A stretch of DNA of 64,000 nt, from assembly GCF_028737205.1 (NCBI RefSeq), contig NZ_JAQZAL010000028.1:1-64000 (forward strand), read 5' to 3'. Source of the stretch: Actinomycetospora lutea (lineage in GTDB: Bacteria > Actinomycetota > Actinomycetes > Mycobacteriales > Pseudonocardiaceae). Position 1 is the stretch's first letter. Each line of letters starts with the position of its first letter. Below are positions 24,696 through 33,882 of the stretch, piece by piece. A program made the translations under genes and the position numbers. The notes beneath the pieces are model-generated. The model was given only the letters and a program-made list of their open reading frames with translations, made no database searches and was not told where the DNA came from.

Positions 24696-25904
24696 TCAGC
24701 CCGCGCGCAGCGCCGTGACGAGCGCGTCGATCGCGATCTCGGGCTTCACGTTCGCGGCCAGGGCGTCGCGGCACGCGAGGATGGCCTCGAGGCGACGCAG
24801 GGACGCCTCGGGCGTGCTGTCGCGGGCGGCGTTGCCGATCTCGGTGGCGCGGTCGGGGTGGGTCGACGTGACCGAGGCGCCGACCCCGCGGACGAGGACG
24901 TCGCGGTAGTAGCCGGCGAGGTCGACCAGCGCACGGTCGAGGGCGTCGCGCTTGGTGCGGGTCAGCCGCGACTTCTGCTTCTTCTCGAGGTCCTTCTCCG
25001 CCGCGCGCGCCGAGCGCTGGGCCTGCGCGGTGCCCTTGCCCGTCCCGCCGGCGCCGAGGGAGACGGCGAGCTCCTCGCGCTCGGCCTCGTCGCGGGAGGC
25101 GGCGAGGGCGGCGGCCTCGGTCTCGGCCGCGCCGACCATGGCGTCGGACGCGGCGAAGGCGTCGGCGGGCGAGCGCAGCGCGCGGGGCAGGGCGAGGACG
25201 GCGTCGCGCTCCTCGCGCGCCTCGGGCACGCGCGCCAGGCGGCGCGCCCGCCCGATGTGCCCGCCGCAGACCGAGGCCGCCCACGTCGCGTCGGCCTCGG
25301 GCACGCCGTCGCGCTCGACGAGCACCGCGGCGATCGCCTCGGGCGCGGGCGAGCGCAGGCGGACCGCGCGGCAGCGCGAGCGGATGGTCACGGAGATGTC
25401 GTCGGGGTGCTCCGACGGGCAGCACAGCAGGAACACCGTGCGCTCCGCCGGCTCCTCCACCGACTTGAGCAGCGCGTTCGAGGCCTGCTCGGTGAGCCGG
25501 TCGGCGTCCTCGACGATGACGATCTGCCAGCGCGCCGTGGTGGGCCGGCGGGCGGCGACGTCGATGGTGGTCCGCACCTCGCGGACGCTGATCGAGAGGC
25601 CCTCGGGGACGATCTCGCGCACGTCGGCGTGGGTGCCGGCCATGACGGTGTGGCACGCGGGGCACTCGCCGCACCCCTGGTACGGGCACTGCAGGGCGGC
25701 CGCGAAGGCCCGCGCGGCCACCGAGCGCCCCGAGCCGGGCGGGCCGGTGAAGAGCCAGGCGTGCGTCATCCCCGCCCCGACGCCCTCCTCGGGCGCGCCG
25801 TCGTCGAGCTCGTCGGAGAAGCGCACCCGCGCCCCGCGCTCGGCCGCGGCCTGCAGCTCCGCCACCGCGGCGGGCTGACCGACGACCTGCGACCAGACGC
25901 TCAC
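24696..25904 (-). CDS. holB: DNA polymerase III subunit delta'
   Basis: 402 residues from GTG 25904 ('VSVWSQVVGQPAAVAELQAA'). It is part of the clamp-loader that opens the sliding clamp. It has an AAA+ fold with the P-loop-like 'GPPGSGRS' (Arg where Lys is usual; delta' often lacks ATPase activity), a four-Cys zinc module C-x4-C-x2-C-x2-C ('CPYQGCGECPAC'), and 'SNALLKSVEEP' (sensor region). A Lys/Ala-rich insertion precedes the C-terminal collar domain. Position next to topA matches Rv3644c of mycobacteria. Confidence 0.93.
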   Translation of the reverse strand: MSVWSQVVGQPAAVAELQAAAERGARVRFSDELDDGAPEEGVGAGMTHAWLFTGPPGSGRSVAARAFAAALQCPYQGCGECPACHTVMAGTHADVREIVPEGLSISVREVRTTIDVAARRPTTARWQIVIVEDADRLTEQASNALLKSVEEPAERTVFLLCCPSEHPDDISVTIRSRCRAVRLRSPAPEAIAAVLVERDGVPEADATWAASVCGGHIGRARRLARVPEAREERDAVLALPRALRSPADAFAASDAMVGAAETEAAALAASRDEAEREELAVSLGAGGTGKGTAQAQRSARAAEKDLEKKQKSRLTRTKRDALDRALVDLAGYYRDVLVRGVGASVTSTHPDRATEIGNAARDSTPEASLRRLEAILACRDALAANVKPEIAIDALVTALRAG

Positions 25905-26089
25905 GCCGTCGATGATGCCCCACCGGTCCGACGGAGCGGCGCGGACCACCGGGACGTGCCGGCACGCTGCGGCCACGATGTCCGTCCCCGAGGACCTGCG
26001 CCGGCTGACCGCCTCCCCGGGCCGGTGGACAACGCTCGACGTCGCGGCGCGCCCCGACGCGGTCGCGGGGCTCGCGGTGCCGGCCACCC

Positions 26090-28027
26090 CTAGCTCGCGC
26101 GGGCGTTCTCCTCGCGCGCCGACAGCACCCGCGCCACCAGCGGGGCGAGCAGCTCGCGCACGCGGGCCGCGACGACGGCGGGGTCGCCGTCGGCGTCGAC
26201 GCGCAGGTAGCGGGAGGGGTCGGCCGCGGCCATCTCGGTGAGCGTGCGCTGGACCTGCCAGGTGTCGACGATGCCCCCGGTGACCGGCGCCGGGTCGCGG
26301 ACGCTCGGGTCGCGGTCGAGCAGGACGGTGACGTCGGGGCGCACCGCGCCGGTGGCCCACGCGCCGAGACGCTGCAGGTCGGCGGCGTCGAGCTCGTCGC
26401 CGACGCGGGCCAGCGGCGAGTCCAGGAAGCCCTCGATGACGACGACCCGGCCCGCGCGCAGGGCCGGCAGCACCTCGTGGGCGAGCACGTCGGCGCGCAC
26501 GGCCGCGGCGACCAGCGCCCGCGCGCGCTGCCCGTCGAGCCCGCTCGCGGAGACCGCCGCCGACACCCGCGCGGCGTCGGCGGCGCTGCGGCCGGCGAGC
26601 ACCACGTCGGCGCCCTGCTCGCCGAGCCAGCGCACGAGGCGCTCGCTCTGCTCGGCGGTGTCGGTGCCCGAGGCGCCCTCGACGGCCACGAGCAGGCCGG
26701 GCTCGCCGTGGCGGCTGCGGCGTAGCGCGCGCTTGACGTCGGCGAGGATCGTGCGGTCGCGCCGGTCGTCCATCTGGTGGTAGGCGAGCACGCCGACGGC
26801 CGCGGCGACGAGCCCGGCGCCGAAGAGCACGAACCGGGTGCCGTCGACCTGCGAGGTCTGGCCGAACAGCGTCAGCGTCCGCGACTGCACGAGCCCGACC
26901 AGCAGCGGCACCACCGACATCGACGCCAGCAGGTCGACCCGCACGATCGACTGCACGAACGCGACGACCCGCCCGCGCACCGCGTCCTCGACCTGCGCGC
27001 CGATGATCGTCAGCCCGGTGAGCAGCGCCGTCCCGGCGAAGAAGCCGACGAGCACGACGGTGGCGAGCGCGAGGTAGAGGTGCCAGGCCACGGCGACGGC
27101 GAGCAGCGAGGTCCCGGCTCCGACGATCGCCACCCCGAACAGGCGGTGGTGGGGCATCCGCCGGGAGAACCGCGGCACCAGCGCCATGCCGAGCGCGAGC
27201 CCGGTGAACAGCGCGATGAACAGCACCGAGTACGCCGCGTCCCCGCCGCCGAGGCTCGTCGCGTAGAGCCGGGCACTGGCGATGACCGCACCGCCGGCCG
27301 CGAACGCGCCGACGATGCCGACCACGAGTCCGCGCACCAGCGGCGTCGTCGACACGAACTGCATGCCGTCGCGCAGCATCGCCAGCAGGCCGGGGGCGGC
27401 GGCGCGCCGTTCCGCGCTGCGGCCCGAGATCTCGGGGATGCGGAAGGCGACGGTGGCCGCGGTGAGCAGCGCGGCGAGGCCGTTGACGACGAGCGCGAGG
27501 TAGACCGTGGTGGTCGGGCTCGGGTGCCAGCCCCCGATGTTGCCCGACTTCGAGATCAGCGCGAACACGCCGGCGGCGCTGATGACCGCGACGCCGTAGG
27601 TCATCACCAGGGAGAGCTGGTTGGCCGTCTCGATCTGGTCGGAGCGCTTGAGCAGGTTCGGGACCGACGAGTCCTTGGCCGGGATCCACACCAGCGCGCA
27701 CAGCTCGATGAGGAACGTCGCGGCGAACAGCCACCACAGCGACCCCACCAGCGGGATCGACAGGAACAGCAGCGCCTTGAGGACGTCGCAGGTGACCATC
27801 ACCGTGCGGCGGTCGAACTTGTCGGCCAGCACACCGCCCAGCGGGGCCATGAACAGCGCGGGCAGCAGCTTGGTCGCGACGACGCCGCCGAGCGCGAAGC
27901 TCTGGGCCTGGTAGCCGGTGGTGAGCTGGGTGGCGAGCGCGGTCAGGGCCAGCAGGGAGAGCCAGTCGCCGAAGCTCGCGACCGCGGTGACCGCCCAGAG
28001 CCTGCGGAACGGGCGGATGGCGAGCAC
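26090..28027 (-). CDS. MFS transporter fused to a degenerate thymidylate-kinase domain
   Basis: 645 residues from GTG 28027. The open frame extends ~24 codons upstream but lacks an ATG or GTG there. Residues ~1-420 form a 12-helix MFS transporter ('MAPLGGVLADKFDRRTVMV'). Residues ~445-640 align with dTMP kinase. The P-loop reads 'EGASGTDTAEQ' instead of EGxxGxGKST, and the DRY-type motif reads 'VIEGFLDSPLA', so nucleotide binding is probably lost. MFS/dTMP-kinase fusions are known in actinobacteria. Here the kinase part may be structural or regulatory. It is upstream of holB. Confidence 0.9.
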   Translation of the reverse strand: MLAIRPFRRLWAVTAVASFGDWLSLLALTALATQLTTGYQAQSFALGGVVATKLLPALFMAPLGGVLADKFDRRTVMVTCDVLKALLFLSIPLVGSLWWLFAATFLIELCALVWIPAKDSSVPNLLKRSDQIETANQLSLVMTYGVAVISAAGVFALISKSGNIGGWHPSPTTTVYLALVVNGLAALLTAATVAFRIPEISGRSAERRAAAPGLLAMLRDGMQFVSTTPLVRGLVVGIVGAFAAGGAVIASARLYATSLGGGDAAYSVLFIALFTGLALGMALVPRFSRRMPHHRLFGVAIVGAGTSLLAVAVAWHLYLALATVVLVGFFAGTALLTGLTIIGAQVEDAVRGRVVAFVQSIVRVDLLASMSVVPLLVGLVQSRTLTLFGQTSQVDGTRFVLFGAGLVAAAVGVLAYHQMDDRRDRTILADVKRALRRSRHGEPGLLVAVEGASGTDTAEQSERLVRWLGEQGADVVLAGRSAADAARVSAAVSASGLDGQRARALVAAAVRADVLAHEVLPALRAGRVVVIEGFLDSPLARVGDELDAADLQRLGAWATGAVRPDVTVLLDRDPSVRDPAPVTGGIVDTWQVQRTLTEMAAADPSRYLRVDADGDPAVVAARVRELLAPLVARVLSAREENARAS

Positions 28028-28166
28028 GCTGCGGATACGGTGCGTCGCGGACGGCGCGCCGGTCCCCTCGGCAGCGGGCTGCTCGTCGATCGTCGGTCAC
28101 CCCTCGCGTCTCCCCGACCGTCTCCGCAGGGTAGCCGCGGCGGGCATCCGGGTCGTGAGGTGTCGC

Positions 28167-28655
28167 TCAGCAGGTGCCGTCGGCCTGCATCTCGCGGATC
28201 TCGGCCGCCACCTGGCAGGGGGTCGCGCCGTCCGACCCGAGGGCGAGCCGCTGCAGCAGGGAGCGCAGCTGGTCGCGCTCGGCGGGGTCGAGCGGGGCCA
28301 GGAGCTCGTCCTCGGCCTCCCGCAGCCGGCGCTCGAGCTCGCAGCGCCGCGCGCGGCCGGTGTCGGTGAGCAGCACCTGGCGCGCGCGCCGGTCGGCCGG
28401 GTCGGGCCGGCGGGCGACGAGGCCGGCGCCCTCGAGCTCGTCGAGCAGATAGGTCATGACCGTCCGGTCGACGCCGAGCGAGCGGGCCAGCGCGAGCTGG
28501 GTGCGCGGCGGACCGTCCTCCAGGCCGGCCAGCACGTGGTAGCCGCGCGGCCCACCCGGCAGGTCGGACACCACGTCCTGCGCGGTGCGCAGGTGCGCGC
28601 GCGTGACCCGACCCAGGGCCCAGCCCAGGTCGGCCTCGACGCGCGGGGTGGTCAT
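28167..28655 (-). CDS. MarR-family regulator
   Basis: 162 residues from ATG 28655; a TAGTCT hexamer ends 6 nt upstream, so the transcript is probably leaderless. The winged helix 'TQLALARSLGVDRTVMTYLLDELEGAGLVARRPDPADRRAR' is the MarR signature. It is divergent from an azoreductase gene, the classic layout for a repressor controlling a quinone or azo-dye reductase. Confidence 0.92.
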   Translation of the reverse strand: MTTPRVEADLGWALGRVTRAHLRTAQDVVSDLPGGPRGYHVLAGLEDGPPRTQLALARSLGVDRTVMTYLLDELEGAGLVARRPDPADRRARQVLLTDTGRARRCELERRLREAEDELLAPLDPAERDQLRSLLQRLALGSDGATPCQVAAEIREMQADGTC

Positions 28656-28661
28656 GGACAC

Positions 28662-28667
28662 AGACTA
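28662..28667 (-). promoter_or_regulatory. Leaderless -10 (TAGTCT) of the marR gene
   Basis: On the minus strand TAGTCT is followed by 6 nt and ATG 28655. Confidence 0.55.
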
Positions 28668-28687
28668 GCGGCCGCCGAGCACGTCTG

Positions 28688-28716
28688 TTGACAAGAACGT
28701 CTGTGCGACAGAACAT
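28688..28716 (+). promoter_or_regulatory. Azoreductase promoter with MarR-type operator
   Basis: A consensus -35 TTGACA (28688-28693) and a weak -10 GAACAT (28711-28716) are 17 bp apart. Between them is the palindrome TCTGT-GCG-ACAGA (28700-28712), placed to block RNA polymerase. The divergent MarR protein is the likely ligand. Confidence 0.55.
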
Positions 28717-28753
28717 CTTGGTGACAGCTCGTCCTGCTCCTCCGGAGGACCCC

Positions 28754-29410
28754 GTGACCCTGTTCCGTCTCGACAGCAGCATCCGCACCGCGGGCTCGGT
28801 GAGCCGCGAGGTCGCCGACACGCTCGAGCGGGCCTACCTCGAGCAGCACCCCGGCGGCACCGTCGTGCGCCGCGACCTGCGCACCGATCCCGTGCCCGCC
28901 GACGCCTGGCCCACCGCGGCGCTCGCGGGGTTCACGCCCGAGGACCAGCGCAGCGACGACCAGCGCGCCGCCGTCGACCTCGCAGCCCGGCTGGCCGACG
29001 AGGTCGAGGAGGCGGACGCGCTGGTCGTCGCCACCCCGCTCTACAACTTCGGGGTGTCGCAGCAGCTCAAGATGTGGATCGACCTGCTCATCACCGACCC
29101 CCGGTTCGCCCCGGGAGCCTCGCCGCTGGCCGGCACGCCGGTGACGCTCGTGATCGCGCGCGGCGGCGGCTACGGCGAGGGCACCCCGCGCGCCGGCTGG
29201 GACCACGCCACCGGCTGGATCGTGCGCATCCTCGCCGACGTCTGGGGCGGCGACGTCACCCTCGTCGAGGCCGAGCTGACCCTCGCCGACACCGTCCCGG
29301 CGATGGCCGAGCTGCGCCCGCTCGCCGACCAGGTGCGCGCCCGCGCCCACGAGCTGGCCGGGGACGCCGGACGCGACATGGCGCGTGCCGGCGCCGCGCG
29401 GGTGGCGTGA
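28754..29410 (+). CDS. azoR: FMN-dependent NADH-azoreductase
   Basis: 218 residues from GTG 28754, with GGAGG 5 nt upstream. Flavodoxin-like AzoR/AcpD fold: N-terminal 'LFRLDSSIRTAGSVSREVAD' phosphate-binding loop and 'ALVVATPLYNFGVSQQLKMWID' are the family's FMN-contact motifs. It reduces azo compounds and quinones in the cytosol. It is likely repressed by the adjacent MarR protein. The shape of the active site, hence substrate, cannot be read. Confidence 0.9.
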   Translation: MTLFRLDSSIRTAGSVSREVADTLERAYLEQHPGGTVVRRDLRTDPVPADAWPTAALAGFTPEDQRSDDQRAAVDLAARLADEVEEADALVVATPLYNFGVSQQLKMWIDLLITDPRFAPGASPLAGTPVTLVIARGGGYGEGTPRAGWDHATGWIVRILADVWGGDVTLVEAELTLADTVPAMAELRPLADQVRARAHELAGDAGRDMARAGAARVA

Positions 29411-29415
29411 GCCGG

Positions 29416-29448
29416 CCGGGACCCGTGTCCCCGGGACACGGGTCCCGG
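29416..29448. terminator. Bidirectional hairpin between azoR and topA
   Basis: A perfect 15-bp stem with a 3-nt loop (29416-29430 with 29434-29448) lies between two convergent stops. It has no T tract, typical of GC-rich bidirectional terminators. Confidence 0.7.
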
Positions 29449-29452
29449 GGCG

Positions 29453-32400
29453 TCAGCTGGTCGGCGTCCCGCGCTTCGTGCCCGTACCCGACTTCGCGGT
29501 GGTCTTCTTCGCGGCGCCGGTCTTCGTGGCCGTCTTCTTCGCGGGCGCCTTCTTGGCCGGGGCCTTCTTGGCCCCCGGCTTGATGCCGTCCTTCGACCGC
29601 TTCTCGGCCAGCAGCTCGGCGGCCCGCTCGTCGGTGAGCGTCTCGACGTCGTCGCCCTTGCGCAGCGAGGCGTTCACGCCCGTGCCGTCGGTGACGTAGG
29701 GCCCGAACCGGCCGTCCTTGACCACCATCGGCTCACCCGACGCGGGATCCGTGCCGAGCTCCTTGAGCGGCGGCTTGGCCGCGGCCCGGCCCCGCTGCTT
29801 GGGCTGGGCGTAGAGCTTCTGGGCCTCCTCCAGCGTCACCGTGAACAGCTTGTCCTCGCTGTCCAGCGACCGGGAGTCCTTGCCCTTCTTGAGGTACGGC
29901 CCGTACCGCCCGTTCTGGGCGGTGATCTCCTCGCCCGAGTCCGGGTCCGTGCCGACCACGCGCGGCAGGCTCAACAGCTTCAGCGCGTCCTCGAGGGTGA
30001 TCTCCGAGAGCGTCATCGACTTGAACAGCGAGCCGGTGCGGGGCTTCTCCTTCACCCCCTCGGGCAGCGACTCGGTGACGTAGGGCCCGAAGCGGCCCTC
30101 CTTGGCGAGGATCTCGTGGCCCGACTCCGGGTCGGTGCCCAGCGAGCGGCCCTCCTGCGGGGTCGCGAACAGCTCCTCGGCGAGCGCCAGGTCGAGCTCG
30201 TCGGGCGGGAGGTCGTCGGGCAGGTTGGCCCGCTGGGACTTCTCCTCGCCGTCCTCGGTGACGATCCGCTCGAGATAGGGCCCGTACCGGCCGACGCGCA
30301 CGACCACGTCGCGTCCCTGCTCGTCGGCGAACATCCGCAGCGAGTTGACCTCGCGGGCGTCGATGCCCTCGAGCTTGTCGCCGACGAGCTTCTTGAGCCC
30401 GCCCAGGTTCGACATGGACGCCTCGACGCCCTCGCCGTGCGACGTGCTCGACCCGTTGGCAGCCTTGGCACCGTTGCCGTTGCCGTTCGCGCCGAAGTAG
30501 AAGTGCGACAGCCACGTCTCGCGCTGCGCGTCGCCGGCCGCGATGGCATCGAGCTCGTCCTCGAGCGCGGCGGTGAAGTCGTAGTCGACGAGGCGACCGA
30601 AATGTGCCTCCATCAGTCCGACCACCGCGAACGCGATCCAGCTGGGGACGAGCGCGCTGCCCTTCTTCCAGACGTAGCCGCGCTCCTGGATCGTGTTGAT
30701 GATCGACGCGTAGGTCGAGGGACGGCCGATGCCGCGCTCCTCGAGCGTCTTGACCAGGCTCGCCTCGGTGTAGCGCGCGGGCGGGTTGGTGCTGTGCCCC
30801 GAGGGCTCGAGCTCGTCGGGAGCGACCCGCTCGTCCTTCTCGAGGCGCGGCAGCCGGCTCTCGGCGTCGTCGGCCTGCCCGCCGGCCTCTTCGTCGACGG
30901 TCTCGACGTAGGCCCGCAGGAAGCCGGGGAAGGTGATGGTGCGCCCGGACGCGGAGAACGTGCACTCCTCGCCGGTGGCGGCCGAGGCGTGGATCCGGAC
31001 GGTCATCGTCGTACCCCGCGCGTCGCGCATCTGGCTCGCGATCGTGCGCTGCCAGATCAGCTCGTAGACGCGGAACTCGTCGTTGGAGAGCTCACCGGCG
31101 ACCTGGCCGGGGGTCCGGAACGACTCCCCCGCCGGCCGGATCGCCTCGTGGGCCTCCTGCGCGTTCTTGACCTTGCGCGTGTACTGGCGCGGCTTCTCGG
31201 CGACGTTCTCGGCGCCGTAGAGGTCGCGGGCCTGGCTGCGCGCGGCGTTGATCGCGGTGTCGGACAGCGTCGTGGAGTCCGTGCGCATGTAGGTGATGTA
31301 GCCGTTCTCGTACAGGCGCTGCGCGGTGCGCATCGTCCGCTCGGCCGAGAACCGCAGCTTGCGCCCACCCTCCTGCTGGAGCGTGGAGGTCATGAACGGC
31401 GCGTAGGGCTTGCGCGTGTACGGCTTCTCCTCGACCGAGGAGACCGTGAAGTCGCGGTCGGCCAGCGCCTCGGCCAGGCGGCGCGCGCTGGCCTCGTCGA
31501 GCCGGCGGACGCCCGCTGCGCCCGACTTCTCACTGGCTGTGAGCTGCCCGAGGGAGTCGAAGTCGCGGCCGGTGGCCACCCGCGCGCCGTCGATCTCGAC
31601 GAGACCGGCCTTGAAGGTCGGCGTGTTGGCGGAGTCCTGCTCCTTGAGGGAGCGCAGGACCGCGTCGATGCCCCAGTAGCCGGCCGACACGAACGCCATC
31701 CGCTCGCGCTCGCGCTCGACGATGACCCGGGTCGCGACCGACTGCACCCGGCCCGCCGAGAGCTTCGGCATGACCTTCTTCCACAGCACGGGGCTGACCT
31801 CGTAGCCGTAGAGGCGGTCGAGGATGCGCCGGGTCTCCTGCGCGTCGACGAGGTCCTGGTCGAGGTCGCGGGGGTTGGCCGCGGCCGCCTGGATCGCCGA
31901 CTCGGTGATCTCGTGGAACACCATGCGCCGGACCGGCACCTTGGGCTTGAGCGTCTCGAGCAGGTGCCAGGCGATGGCCTCGCCCTCGCGGTCGCCGTCC
32001 GTCGCGAGGTAGAGCTCGTCGACCTCCTTGAGGGCCTCCTTGAGCTCGGTGACCGTCGACTTCTTGTCCGGCGTCACGATGTAGAGCGGCTCGAAGGAGT
32101 TGTCGACGTCGACGCCCAGGCGCGCCCACGACTCGCCCTTGTACTTGGCGGGCACGTCGGCGGCGCCGCGGGGAAGGTCGCGGATGTGGCCGCGGCTGGA
32201 CTCCACGATGTACCGCGAGCCCAGGTAGTCGGCGATCTTGCGGGCCTTCGCCGGGGACTCGACGATCACCAGCCGGCGACCGCCGTCGCCGGCGGGCGTC
32301 GCGCCGCCGCGACCGGTCTTCCGGCCGCCGCCCGAGGACTTCGCACCCGACTTCGCGCGCGCGCCGGACCCGGCCGTCGACCCGTTCTGCGTCGGGGTCT

Positions 32401-32479
32401 CGGCCTCGGTCGTCGCGCTGCGTGCCGTCGTCGAGCCCTTCGTCGGTGCCACGGGCATGCCTCGTCTCGTCGTACTCAT
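29453..32479 (-). CDS. topA: DNA topoisomerase I
   Basis: 1008 residues from ATG 32479; GTG 32512 is an upstream alternative. It relaxes negative supercoils. The Toprim start 'RRLVIVESPAKARKIADYLG', the acidic 'YLATDGDREGEAIAWHL' and the active-site Tyr in 'YITYMRTDSTTLS' (~397) are clear. The C-terminus has actinobacterial repeats ('GRYGPYLKKG', 'GRFGPYVTDG') without Cys zinc fingers and a Lys-rich tail. The N-terminal ~65 residues are a low-complexity extension. Position matches Rv3646c. Confidence 0.97.
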   Translation of the reverse strand: MSTTRRGMPVAPTKGSTTARSATTEAETPTQNGSTAGSGARAKSGAKSSGGGRKTGRGGATPAGDGGRRLVIVESPAKARKIADYLGSRYIVESSRGHIRDLPRGAADVPAKYKGESWARLGVDVDNSFEPLYIVTPDKKSTVTELKEALKEVDELYLATDGDREGEAIAWHLLETLKPKVPVRRMVFHEITESAIQAAAANPRDLDQDLVDAQETRRILDRLYGYEVSPVLWKKVMPKLSAGRVQSVATRVIVERERERMAFVSAGYWGIDAVLRSLKEQDSANTPTFKAGLVEIDGARVATGRDFDSLGQLTASEKSGAAGVRRLDEASARRLAEALADRDFTVSSVEEKPYTRKPYAPFMTSTLQQEGGRKLRFSAERTMRTAQRLYENGYITYMRTDSTTLSDTAINAARSQARDLYGAENVAEKPRQYTRKVKNAQEAHEAIRPAGESFRTPGQVAGELSNDEFRVYELIWQRTIASQMRDARGTTMTVRIHASAATGEECTFSASGRTITFPGFLRAYVETVDEEAGGQADDAESRLPRLEKDERVAPDELEPSGHSTNPPARYTEASLVKTLEERGIGRPSTYASIINTIQERGYVWKKGSALVPSWIAFAVVGLMEAHFGRLVDYDFTAALEDELDAIAAGDAQRETWLSHFYFGANGNGNGAKAANGSSTSHGEGVEASMSNLGGLKKLVGDKLEGIDAREVNSLRMFADEQGRDVVVRVGRYGPYLERIVTEDGEEKSQRANLPDDLPPDELDLALAEELFATPQEGRSLGTDPESGHEILAKEGRFGPYVTESLPEGVKEKPRTGSLFKSMTLSEITLEDALKLLSLPRVVGTDPDSGEEITAQNGRYGPYLKKGKDSRSLDSEDKLFTVTLEEAQKLYAQPKQRGRAAAKPPLKELGTDPASGEPMVVKDGRFGPYVTDGTGVNASLRKGDDVETLTDERAAELLAEKRSKDGIKPGAKKAPAKKAPAKKTATKTGAAKKTTAKSGTGTKRGTPTS

Positions 32480-32662
32480 GGCGGGTCGCCACTCGCCGCC
32501 AGTGTGCCTCACGGTGTCCGCTGCGCCAGGCGCTACCGGTGGTCCGGGGTCGGCACGCGGGTGGTGACAGCTGTCGTCCCCCGGTCCGGCGACCGGGATC
32601 CTGGACCGATCGGTGCTGGTCAGCGGACCGTTCGGGTGGTGTGCGCGCCGGTGTCGGCGGGC

Positions 32663-33640
32663 TCACACCGGCCAGACGCCGTCGGCGAGATCGCGGGGCG
32701 GGCGGCCCAGCAGCTCGCCGAGACGACCGTGCCGGCGCCTCCCGACGATACGCAGCACCGGGGTCCTCGCCGCGCCCGCCAGGGTCGCACCGAGGCCCGC
32801 GTGACGACTCGCCGTGAGCAGACGGTCACTCGATCCCGGCGCGTCCGGGTCGAGCCCGAGCGTGTACGCCGTCCCGTCGAGCGCGCCGGCGGCCAGCACC
32901 CAGAGCCGCAACCGCGGTCCGTCGAGCTCGAACCCCTCGGGAACGCGCTTCATTCCCCCGCCGCGGGTCCAGGCCCGGGCGAGGCCCGCCAGATCGGCCC
33001 GGAACGCCGTGCGGACCTCCGGCCGCCCGTCCTCGGTACGCCCGACCTCGGCCGGCACCCCCCGCGCCCGCAGCGCGCAGCACAGCGCCCGCACGCGCCA
33101 CGCCAGGAGCGGGTCGTCGACGTGGTCAGGGGTGCGAGCGATGCGGCGTCGCTGGCGTGTGACGCCAGGATCGCCACATCCTCGCGGCGGCGACACGCCG
33201 GCGTGCTCGGGGTCGGGCTCCGCGTGGTCGTCGGCGTGGCGGCCACCTGCGGCACGAAGCGGAGCGAGAGCTGCCGCGCCGGAGGCGGCGTACTGGCGGT
33301 GATCGTCAGGAAACCCGCCCCCTCGGCCCAGGCGCGCGGCGATCTCGTCGGGGTCGAGGTCGAGGTGGGCGAGCTCGTCCGGGTCGAGGGCGGGCCCCTC
33401 CACGTCCGCGTCGGGTGCGGGAACGGGGTCGGGCGCGTCGTCGATCGGCGGCTCGTCCTCCTCGACGTCCGCGTCCTCCGGCTCGGGCTCCGGCTCGGGC
33501 TCCGGTCCCAGGACGATCGTCAGCCGCGCCGCCGAGCCCCGGCCGAAGAGCTCGGCGCGTCCGGGCCCGCAGAGCAGCCCCTCCAGGTCGCCCAGGGCGC
33601 GCGGACGGGCGTCCGCCGACCAGAACGACAGCTGCCCCAC
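32663..33640 (-). CDS. Hypothetical protein carrying an in-frame dispersed repeat
   Basis: 325 residues from GTG 33640 ('VGQLSFWSADARPRALGDLEG'). The N-terminal ~50 and C-terminal ~130 residues are folded-looking ('LLAWRVRALCCALRARGVPAEV'), and a long acidic linker (E-P repeats, D-rich) joins them. Near residues 145-170 the protein reads through a copy of the palindromic repeat at 33131-33200, adding an Arg-rich stretch. This region is next to topA in related actinobacteria. No function is known to me. Confidence 0.8.
   Translation of the reverse strand: MGQLSFWSADARPRALGDLEGLLCGPGRAELFGRGSAARLTIVLGPEPEPEPEPEDADVEEDEPPIDDAPDPVPAPDADVEGPALDPDELAHLDLDPDEIAARLGRGGGFPDDHRQYAASGAAALAPLRAAGGRHADDHAEPDPEHAGVSPPRGCGDPGVTRQRRRIARTPDHVDDPLLAWRVRALCCALRARGVPAEVGRTEDGRPEVRTAFRADLAGLARAWTRGGGMKRVPEGFELDGPRLRLWVLAAGALDGTAYTLGLDPDAPGSSDRLLTASRHAGLGATLAGAARTPVLRIVGRRRHGRLGELLGRPPRDLADGVWPV
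33131..33200 (-). repeat. Palindromic dispersed repeat, copy A (inside a gene)
   Basis: About 70 bp nearly identical to 48886-48957 in reverse orientation. The core is CTGGCGT-CAC-ACGCCAG, flanked by longer imperfect arms (15 of 19 positions pair). It is read in frame by the hypothetical gene. A MITE- or REP-like element is likely. Confidence 0.75.
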
Positions 33641-33823
33641 GGCCGCGGAGCCTAGAACACGCGTTCGAACCAACGGCGGAACCGCCGCGCCGCACACGGT
33701 CCGCAGTCCCATGACCCCGCCGGAGGTCGAGCAGCTCGACGCGATCGGGGCGGCCGCCCTCGACACCACCGGCCCGCTTCCTTGCCGCGTGACGGCGTCG
33801 TGCCCCGGTGAGGAACGAGCGAA

Positions 33824-33858
33824 GGCCCCTCCGGTCGAGTAGATCGACCGAAGGGGCC
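33824..33858 (-). terminator. Terminator of hppA
   Basis: A long stem (33824-33838 with 33844-33858, one mismatch, 5-nt loop) lies 25 bp beyond the hppA stop. On the minus strand it is followed by TTCGCTCGTT. Confidence 0.75.
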
Positions 33859-33882
33859 CTTCACTCAGTACTGCGCCGGACC

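Noticed and set aside
24696-28100. 1134-codon frame that seems to fuse an Arg-rich protein to delta'
   Set aside because: The upstream part is an out-of-frame reading of the MFS-kinase gene; delta' starts at GTG 25904.
30116-33655. Very long open frame on the plus strand opposite topA
   Set aside because: It is a shadow of the GC-rich minus-strand genes: no recognisable domain, and topA motifs are unmistakable on the other strand.
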